DNA of 25,000 nt from Owenia fusiformis (taxonomy: Eukaryota > Annelida > Polychaeta > Sabellida > Oweniidae). The notes under the pieces are model-generated. The model did no database searches, had not been told where the DNA came from, and saw only the letters and a list, made by a program, of their open reading frames with translations. A program made the position numbers and the translations under genes. Each line of letters starts with the position of its first letter. The first letter of the stretch is position 1. Where the stretch lies: assembly GCA_903813345.2 (NCBI GenBank), contig CAIIXF020000285.1, forward strand, positions 1 to 25,000, written 5' to 3'. Positions 1 to 7,496 of this stretch are shown here, in pieces.

Positions 1-704
1 TTGTCACAAAAAAAATCCACAGCTGTCTCCACTGAACATTTTATTAAGACCTTGAGCAATGTTGACAATTGAATCATCAATCCCCTCACTCTTTATTTAT
101 AACTTGAAGCAAACATGTCTCCTTATATTTACTTTAACCTTAGCTAAAGCAAAAGATTGTCAGCATTGCTCAATGTCAATGTCAATGGTATTTTATCAGT
201 GTCAAATTAACACTTTATCTTACCATGACACAATACAAGGTTTCATTTCTTACATATTTACCATTACTTGGTATAAATCAGTAATCATTAGCCTACATAT
301 GTTGATTTATAATATCTTCATACCAAATTTACATAATCTTATTCCTTTAAGAGTCACCAATAAATCATGAATAAAATTATCCAATTATTGTCTTGGTTTA
401 CTACATGTCCTTTGACAATATAATCCTTATTTTCCAAGTCCTTTCCTGGGCCCAGGTACCTTTAAGGCCTCTTTTCACCATCAAGTGGTTCCTAAAATAT
501 ACTGAATAAATAAAATAACAAAGGATTATATATAATATGGATTATAATTATATCATATTATGTACATTATAATAGATTATCATAAGGTTAATATAGACGC
601 AGTATAGAGCGTATGCAATTATAGAGAAATATACATATAAAAATCCGAATGAATGCTCAATCATATTAACTGAGGTCCCATTATAGTTGCATAAGTCTTA
701 CTGC
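1..704. other. AT-rich non-coding stretch below the env-like ORF
   Basis: I see no convincing gene here. The short open frame at 59-370 on the plus strand is AT-rich low-quality peptide without a recognisable domain. If the env-like ORF at 705-2651 belongs to Element A, this is where its 3' untranslated region and 3' LTR should lie. I compared it by eye with the LTR-like block at 13971-14480 and found no match, so the 3' LTR is either below position 1 or lost. Confidence 0.5.
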
Positions 705-2651
705 TCACACAATTTCATTCTCATTCGTGGGCTTAGGACGAAAATTCCTTGAAATAAAGGCAGACCCCAATTTCAAAAGCACTTTCCGTTGCTTCCACAA
801 ATAAATAGTCAATCCAATTAATGCTATTAATAGTATGGCCGCAATGACAAATTGTAAGATTTGAACCCAAGAGGAATTAAGCACTTCAAGGTCAGATGGG
901 GGTTCAGATATGGAATACCACGAGTTTTGATTTTTCAGATCTGCAATAACATCATTTAAACCTAACTTATATTGTTTGTCCTTCTTGCTTGGGTCAATCA
1001 ATTTTGGAATTGAGGGCAAAGGAGGGTATGCAAATTTTTCAATGTCAGAATCTCCAAAATTCCACTCTATCAATGTTGAATGAAATTTCGCTAAAAATGC
1101 TACATTTTTTACCTCAGGATTAATAATTTTCTGCTCTGGACAACTTCCTGGGGCATAATGAACTATTTGATTTTCTGATCTTAAATGACACCGACAGGGT
1201 AATTGGACAATACATGATGGAGTGACACATAATTGCCTAAATTCTGCTTCGTCCTCACAAATCATTGAAATGTTTCCTGTGAAATTTTGCATTAAAACAT
1301 AGCCGTTTATCATAGACACCCCATCCTGTATCTCTCCCAAAATCACATCAATATTACAAGATTGTGCAGCTTTTACCAATCTGCCCAGAAACAAATTTGC
1401 CATACAGGTGTCATTTTTGATAATTTGAGGACTAACAGCCTCTGTGCACTTCCCTTCTTTGCATGTAGCAAATTGAGAAGTAGACAGGGTAATGTACATT
1501 TCCATCTGATCATCAAATCCCACATAATCAAAGTCATTTCTCAGGATAGTAGCAGATTTGGTTGTACTGATAGACACAGGATTTGTTTTTATGTTATATA
1601 CATTAAAAAAACCATGTCGTCTTCTAAAAGGAATTCGCATTGTTATATATATAGCAGTATCAGTGTAACCCCCAAATACAGTCATTGATCTATAATATTT
1701 GTCAAGAGAATCATAGGTTAATTCCCATTCTGTACCTAGATTTGTAACCAACTGTAATTTAACCATTTCTAATATACTCTTTAATTCATTCGGAGCAACA
1801 AACGTAAATGGAAGCCTCCCCTCTAGCATTTGAGTAATTCCAGATAAAAAAGTGACATAAGAACTTTCAATCTCTGTAATTTGTTTTGATCGAATATGAA
1901 TTGCCCGAGCTAAAAAAAATATAACTTTTCTAAGTTGTCTCACATGCGTGTTTAGTATATTAAGATCCTGTCTGGTATTGGCTATTTGAATAGAAACATT
2001 TGACAATGCCTCATAAATAATTTCCTCATTTTTTGCCATAACAGATACTAAATTGTCAATGCGAGATGATGTTAAGTTAGCCATTGCAACCATACTATTT
2101 CGTATCGCCTTTTGTCCTTCAACAATTGTTCTTTGGTTTTTTTCAAGACTAGTTATGTGTGATGTCATTTGTTCAACATCACCTTGAGTGGCCAGACCCA
2201 TGAGATGATAAAACCCCCCAAAAATTGATGACAGAAAATTCCGCTTTGACCTACCTTTGGCCAGCTCAATCTTAGGCAATGACATTTTTGCCCCTAGGGT
2301 TAACTTGGCCAGGTTCTCATTCATGCTGTCAATGTCAGTTGAGATCGTCATAGCGTAAGACTGGGCTGCCCTACAGGTTTCTAGCCAAAGATTCATTGTC
2401 TGCACCATAGTTGCTGGACTTCCAGAAGTTCTCAATACTTGTCCAGTCTCTACCTTAACACAATCAAAGGTTGGGACAACTCTACCATCATATGATTCAG
2501 GCCACTCAATGCCTAAAGTGTATATGAAGCTTTCCTCGGATAGGTCAAGTTGTGCAGTGGGGTTGAAAATAACTCCATTAAGTGGGTCGACTTTAACCTT
2601 AATGGCGTTACTAACCCCTAATAACATCATCAAAACCAAGATTATCATCAT
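705..2651 (-). CDS. env: Env-like class I fusion glycoprotein of a retrovirus-like Gypsy element (F-like)
   Basis: An intact 648-residue ORF with ATG start. Seen directly: a hydrophobic N-terminal signal peptide (about residues 1-16, ending near GVSNA); a furin-type site RSKR at residues 134-137; right after it a hydrophobic Gly/Phe-rich stretch (138-150) that fits a fusion peptide; a long predicted heptad-repeat region (about 155-245); a Cys-rich C-terminal half; several N-glycosylation sequons; a single transmembrane helix near 597-619; and a short cytoplasmic tail of about 29 residues. This layout is that of class I membrane-fusion proteins, and the cleavage site followed by a fusion peptide and coiled coil resembles baculovirus F proteins and errantivirus Env (Pfam Baculo_F type). 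It would be a virion surface protein mediating cell entry. It shares strand with gag-pro-pol of Element A but lies 4.8 kb past the pol stop, so membership in that provirus is inferred. A captured or domesticated env is an alternative. Confidence 0.8.
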   Translation of the reverse strand: MMIILVLMMLLGVSNAIKVKVDPLNGVIFNPTAQLDLSEESFIYTLGIEWPESYDGRVVPTFDCVKVETGQVLRTSGSPATMVQTMNLWLETCRAAQSYAMTISTDIDSMNENLAKLTLGAKMSLPKIELAKGRSKRNFLSSIFGGFYHLMGLATQGDVEQMTSHITSLEKNQRTIVEGQKAIRNSMVAMANLTSSRIDNLVSVMAKNEEIIYEALSNVSIQIANTRQDLNILNTHVRQLRKVIFFLARAIHIRSKQITEIESSYVTFLSGITQMLEGRLPFTFVAPNELKSILEMVKLQLVTNLGTEWELTYDSLDKYYRSMTVFGGYTDTAIYITMRIPFRRRHGFFNVYNIKTNPVSISTTKSATILRNDFDYVGFDDQMEMYITLSTSQFATCKEGKCTEAVSPQIIKNDTCMANLFLGRLVKAAQSCNIDVILGEIQDGVSMINGYVLMQNFTGNISMICEDEAEFRQLCVTPSCIVQLPCRCHLRSENQIVHYAPGSCPEQKIINPEVKNVAFLAKFHSTLIEWNFGDSDIEKFAYPPLPSIPKLIDPSKKDKQYKLGLNDVIADLKNQNSWYSISEPPSDLEVLNSSWVQILQFVIAAILLIALIGLTIYLWKQRKVLLKLGSAFISRNFRPKPTNENEIV

Positions 2652-2888
2652 CTTTTACTGCTATTTTCTGGAATACATAAACAAATATTTATACATGTAT
2701 AAATGTTCACACGTTAATCACTCCAGTATTTTACTGAGGCCACTATTTTGACCTTAAAATTAATTAATTATAAATACTATTGTATAACAGTATTATATAC
2801 ATGTTGCTATATTACTAAAAGAGTTTTCCAGACTCAAACCAATACACTCTTGACACCAGTGATTATACACTCCAGACATGATAAAAAT
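2652..2888. other. Short AT-rich spacer
   Basis: Between the env-like ATG and the stop of the next minus-strand ORF. No promoter, splice site or repeat that I can support. It would hold the env leader if env has its own transcript. Confidence 0.4.
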
Positions 2889-3601
2889 TCACTTGGTTTT
2901 CTCGAAGTGTTTTGACCAAGGGGCATGAAACCTTCCAAAGTTAGGTTGATTTGGATAGCTACAATCACCTCCCAAGGCCAAGAATCGATCATGTCTAAAT
3001 TTAGTACATTTTGGACCCCAACATTGACCCATATAATAGTTTTTAGTGACGTATTCATTTTTCCTTCTTGCATTAAGAAAATGATGTTTAAACTTTCTAT
3101 AACTTAAAGTTCTGGCAGTTTCTATAAAGTAAAGTGGTAATCTGATTTGAGCCAAAATGGTCTCGGCAACGTCTAAGTATCCAACCTTTACAATGTGATA
3201 AAAGGTACCTAAGTTTTCAAATAAGTCTTCAAAAGAATAATGGGGTATACTTCCTTTAATCTTTCTTCTGGCAGTTCTAAGTATGACCACATCATGGCAA
3301 TTTCAACCAAGTCAAAAGTCTGGAATCTGTTTTCACTCTTCAAATTTTCACATATGTCCGTAAATGTTTGAGAATGGAACTCTTTCAGATCAATAGTATA
3401 TTTACAATGAACAGAGTTCAACCTTGAAATCTGTTCTGGGCTAAGGTCCTGATCAGGCGTATGCAGCAGGAATGCCTTTATGAATTTGGACTTTGAACAG
3501 ATGACATGTTCATTATCCAAAATAACATAATCATGATTTAATATGAATCTTATCATGAATTTTTCCGCCATATCCTTGTAATTGTTGTATTTGAATCCCA
3601 A
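2889..3601 (-). pseudogene. Unrecognised ORF broken (or shifted) by a -1 frame change, upstream of env
   Basis: Two overlapping minus-strand open frames, 3601-3209 (ATG start, 130 residues) and 3290-2889 (no ATG; its first codon is GTG), together look like one protein of about 210-230 residues read with a -1 shift inside 3209-3290. The first half has an alternation of hydrophobic strands and helices that faintly recalls a BTB/POZ fold; I would not assign it on that. The second half is basic, with an aromatic-rich C-terminal part containing two cysteines (CWGPKC) and a His/Trp-rich end. I do not recognise the family. It lies between pol and env of Element A on the same strand, so it may be an accessory gene of that element, a captured host gene, or an unrelated decayed gene. 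I found no canonical slippery heptamer in the overlap, so a one-base indel is the simpler reading. Confidence 0.45.
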
Positions 3602-3948
3602 TGAAACTATTTTAATTATTGTTTATACTTGTTAAAACAATTTCTCAAATCCCGCCCTTGACGAAAAAAATATGCCACAAAGGCAAACCACTGCACTCCA
3701 TTTACGTATCAACAGCCCATAGTATCCACACTCAAGGCCAAACTCCGCCCCTGTAAATAAATAGATAATTACTCCTATAATTATAGTGAACAATGAAAGC
3801 TCTTAAAGACAAGTTTTTAATATTCATGCAAAATGGCATATAAAGTCAAACTGTATATATCAACACAACTTTAATACAGATTAATAATTTATAAAGTATA
3901 TTTGTCAAAACGATCCTCTTTTGATTTTTGAACCTATTCAGAAGGTGA

Positions 3949-4320
3949 AACTGGAGACATGTTTCGTCAAACGGTCCCTCTTTCTGAAGGCTAAATCAGT
4001 AATAAACAAACAAGTGTCAAAATTGACAGTTATTTTGACATTTTCAAAAACTGAAACTGTAGACATTTTTCGTCAAACGGTTCCATTTCTGAATGCTCAA
4101 TCTTCCCATTGAATAGCCAAACTTACAAGACCACTTTTTGTTCAAACAAAATCGGGCATATCTTGACAAAATAATCGAGTCCAGAGTGTCACTGGAGACA
4201 TGTATGCGTCAAACGGCTCCACTCTGAACAACATTTTCATGATGTCAAAATTGATGGACAGAATGTTAAAGCAGCTCTCTGGGGGGATCACTGCGGACAT
4301 ATTTCGTCTCAACGCTGAAA
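3949..4320 (+). repeat. Degenerate repeat, four copies of a GGAGACAT...CGTCAAACGG unit
   Basis: A motif of the form CTGGAGACAT-N-TTCGTCAAACGG followed by a pyrimidine-rich TCC and CTGAA occurs at about 3951, 4057, 4191 and 4291, at spacings of roughly 100-140 bp. A weaker copy may sit near 3900. The linkers share a TGTCAAAATTGA string (about 4015 and 4242), so the true unit is probably about 100-140 bp and diverged. Origin unknown; it could be a decayed satellite or an array inside a larger element. Confidence 0.55.
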
Positions 4321-4682
4321 CCCGAGAGTACAACTACATTACCCTACCATCAAAAATTATGTGTGACACTGACAACATCTTTCTTTGTCTCAAAGTTAAA
4401 TATTCGACCAAACCCGCAGTTGGTTCCTATACATTCCTTTTGATATCCTTTCAAATTACACTTTCAATTGGTCATAACCCAGAGCCACCAAGGGGTCCAT
4501 AAGCTAGTTGTAATGTGATCTTGTATTTATCAAGAAAAATAATGTAGCTAATATACTTGACTATAATTCAAAATACATACCAGAGTGCACACAAAAATGA
4601 AAGATAATGTGTAGATAATATTATTTCTGTTTCATTAGTCATGCATGTTCAATTGAAGTATATTAATTGGTTAGGATGTTGC

Positions 4683-4737
4683 CAAAGATTAAAGTTCTAA
4701 AAGATTAAAGTTCAAAAAGATTAGTGTTCAAAAAGCT
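4683..4737 (+). repeat. Short tandem repeat, 16-bp period
   Basis: About three and a half copies of a unit close to AAAAGATTAAAGTTCA, drifting at the third copy (AAAAGATTAGTGTTCA). A plain microsatellite-like array with no evident function. Confidence 0.7.
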
Positions 4738-5561
4738 CAATAAATGATCCCAAGAAAATTATAATCCATGCCGTTTTATATCCAGGAGTTATCTCAAACT
4801 AGAGAGACATCATTTATGTTTCAAGGAACCATTCATTAATAAGCCCATTGAAGATGATTACTCATGATAATTTATCATTGTAGTAACCTTATTGTAGGAC
4901 TTTCTATCCCACAGGTTAAAGATGAACATACACAGTGTACCTAAAACATCTGTATGTTAAACAGGGTGTAATGTGTATACACAAACAACTTGCGGAATGT
5001 AACTTCCCATTGCTTCCACTTCAAGCTAGACATTTATAGTGATTAAGCTGAGTGTTAAGAAGTGTTAAATGTTAGTGAAATGCCAAGGAGAGCACAGGCT
5101 GCTCAAACTGATAATTTATTAGTCTACTCCTGCCAGTTTACTGAAACCATATGTAGGTTAGCTAAACCTTAATGCCATACAGAAATAGAATGCTCTGAGT
5201 TAGGCTTGTAAAAATCATGTAGCAGCCACAGCTAAAATATTTTCAGAAAAACTTCTAGCCTAGCGTCTGCCATTTTGTTCCACTGCAGCCTTGACCTTTC
5301 AAAGCTTCCGGTTCATGCTGTCCATTGCAGAGGCATGGACTATAAAACAATTATCATTTGCTAAACATGCAACACTATACCACATTATTGTATGCACTCT
5401 AATACAAATTTAATTGACAAATGATTATGTAATTGAATAACCCTCTTCATTTTTAGGGGTTAATAATCAGACTAAATAATTAAAAGAGACCTTACCCTGG
5501 AGATGTCACATGTTCTACAACACTATAAAGCTATGAGGGTTTTAATAAAGCATATGATATA

Positions 5562-6437
5562 CACTCCCCTCCATAAGTTTGGCAACCTTTTTTCCCCCAT
5601 TGAACTACGTGTTAAAGCCTCTTTACCTTTGAATTTTTATTTACTTAACTTGCGAAGAAAATACTTATACTATTGATGGAAACGTAATTTGACTTTATTT
5701 CCAATACCTCCAAATTTTCACAATTTTTTTTCTCAATTACAATAGGTCAAAAATTTATGATAAATTTGATGAATTTTTGAAAATCGACATTCCCATGTTA
5801 ACCAATGGGAAATGGTAGGTTTGCCACAAGTCATATGACAGAATATCCATCTATCCGAGTCCTTGCAAAAAATACGAGTTAGCCTGGCAATTGAATTTGC
5901 TAAATTTATTTAACAAAAAATTGATATGTTTCTTCAGGTTCAACAAAGTTATAGGGCTTTAAAGTCAAAATTGTTTTTCAAAAAACCTCTCCCATTGAAA
6001 TAACACAGGAGGCGAAAAAGTATTTTCAAAAATGACTTTGAAGCGCTGTAACTTTAATATTCATCAAATAAACTCAACACTTAGTGTTCAAAAAAGTTAG
6101 ACAATTCAATTTTCTATATAAAAATATTTTTTGCTGGATCTTTTACTGAAAAGATATCCTGAATTCTGATTTGCCCTGAACCCACCATTTCCCATTGGAT
6201 TACATGGGAATGAGGATTTTTAAAAATTCATCAAATTTATCATCAATTTTCGACCTATTGTAATTGACGAAAAAAATTGAGAAAATTTGGAGGTATTGGA
6301 ATTAAAGTCAAGTTACGTTTCCATCAATATTCTAAGTTATTTTATCGCCGGTTAAGTAAATAAAAATTCAAACGTAAAGAGGCTTTAACACGTAGTTCAA
6401 TGGGGGAAAAAGGTTGCCAAACTTATGGAGGGGAGTG
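5562..6437. mobile_element. Tc1/mariner-like MITE with long terminal inverted repeats (876 bp)
   Basis: The two ends are near-perfect reverse complements, starting CACTCCCCTCCATAAGTTTGG on the left and ending with its complement on the right, each bordered by TA (5560-5561 and 6438-6439), the target duplication typical of Tc1/mariner. The inverted arms continue inward for about 260 bp (5562-5825 against 6178-6437) with scattered mismatches, around a unique centre of about 350 bp. There is no transposase ORF, so it is non-autonomous and would need a transposase in trans. The inserted arms can fold into a very long hairpin. It sits between pol and env of Element A and so inflates that interval. 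Confidence 0.85.
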
Positions 6438-6827
6438 TATGTGATATGGCTGTATTAATACTTGTTAATGGTTTTTCTGTTTTAATAAATATGTGTTATA
6501 TTGATTACAAAGGACTTGGAATTAAAAAATGTTGTACACCTGTCAGCATTTCAAAACATGATATTACAGCTGATGGATACTACTTTATTTAATTTTTATT
6601 TTTCTTAATGGATACTCATTAAAATTTTCTTTTGACATATGTTATATTCTTGCATGGCTTCTTTTCCTTATAGAACTTTTTCTGGAATGATGATGGGATT
6701 TCTTAATATCTTTTTAATCATGGTTATTTAATTATGATAATGGAGATATTATAAAGGATGTAAATGACACAGTGACCTGAGATGACATGATGGCCTATAC
6801 TACAAGCTATGGACAATTACAATTGTA
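6438..6827. other. AT-rich spacer after the MITE
   Basis: No gene, repeat or clear signal seen. It lies just downstream of the small membrane-protein ORF and could be untranslated sequence of Element A. Confidence 0.4.
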
Positions 6828-7214
6828 TTATTTCTTAAGACAGACATAGGCACAAAGCGCAGAAGCCCCGAGGCACCAGGCTCCCAAGAAGCCAAAAAGG
6901 TATTGACCCCTCTGCTTGGCCTCTCCGAGACGGTCCTCCATACTGTGGATCCTTTCCCACAGCAGACCATGGTGGTGGTCAAAAGAGGACTTGGATATGA
7001 GGTTTTCCTCATAATCCTCTTCAACCACACTAGCCATGGCCCTTACCATGGTCATCTCCACAGATAGGCAATCCATCTCGGTGAAGGGATCCCAATTCCT
7101 AAGAGGCGTTTTCACCTCAGCCCTTGTGTTATAGAACACTAGATAATCTCCAGTGTCCTCATGCCCCAGAGGCATAGTTAGGGGTACTTCTACACGAAAG
7201 TCTAAAAATTCCAT
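6828..7214 (-). CDS. Small ORF with a C-terminal membrane segment, downstream of pol
   Basis: A 128-residue ORF with ATG start, beginning 283 bp past the pol stop on the same strand. Residues 1-60 are mixed and rich in acidic and aromatic residues; residues 60-100 look helical; the last 26 residues form one hydrophobic segment (GQYLFGFLGAWCLGASALCA and on) ending in CLKK. There is no signal peptide, so it would be a tail-anchored or single-pass membrane protein. I do not recognise a family. Its GC content is visibly higher than the surrounding sequence, which supports real coding. Its position between pol and env matches where complex retroviruses keep accessory genes, so an accessory protein or a remnant membrane-spanning subunit of an envelope are both possible. 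Function unknown. Confidence 0.55.
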   Translation of the reverse strand: MEFLDFRVEVPLTMPLGHEDTGDYLVFYNTRAEVKTPLRNWDPFTEMDCLSVEMTMVRAMASVVEEDYEENLISKSSFDHHHGLLWERIHSMEDRLGEAKQRGQYLFGFLGAWCLGASALCAYVCLKK

Positions 7215-7496
7215 TCTGGAAAAGAGATTATTTTAATTAATTTTTTATTTGTTAATTTAACATTGGTTTAATTAAATATAAATCTTTTGTTAATAAATTT
7301 TGAGGGAAATCAAATTTAACAGATATGCAATTATAATTATTATTATTTTTATTATTATTTTTTTTTTTTTAATATTCCTAGAATTGAATTACATTCATTT
7401 GTATAATTTATTTGGACCACCCTAGTGACACCAGTTGTTATGCCTTTTGATTGTCATTGATGGCGTTTTTGCCTTGCACCGACCGACACCTTTTTT
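7215..7496. other. AT-rich spacer between pol stop and the small membrane ORF
   Basis: Very AT-rich, with a run of T and TTA repeats around 7335-7370. No gene. In the element sense this would be intergenic leader for the small ORF. Confidence 0.4.

Larger units (their letters stand above)
3602..5561. other. About 2 kb without a supportable gene, with degenerate tandem repeats
   Basis: No coding sequence is convincing. The plus-strand frame at 4200-4502 overlaps a repeat and has no domain. The region contains a spaced degenerate repeat around 3890-4320 and a short 16-bp tandem repeat at 4683-4737, listed separately. The rest is AT-rich unique-looking sequence ending at the mariner-like element. 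Confidence 0.5.

Noticed and set aside
59-370. Plus-strand 103-codon open frame
   Set aside because: AT-rich, hydrophobic low-complexity peptide, no domain, no supporting context.
1-704. 3' LTR of Element A below the env ORF
   Set aside because: Compared by eye with 13971-14480; no shared stretch found.
4200-4502. Plus-strand 100-codon open frame
   Set aside because: Overlaps the degenerate repeat copies and has no recognisable features; likely chance.
7335-7370. CRISPR-like or regulatory repeat in the T/TTA-rich run
   Set aside because: Plain low-complexity AT sequence; no spaced repeats.
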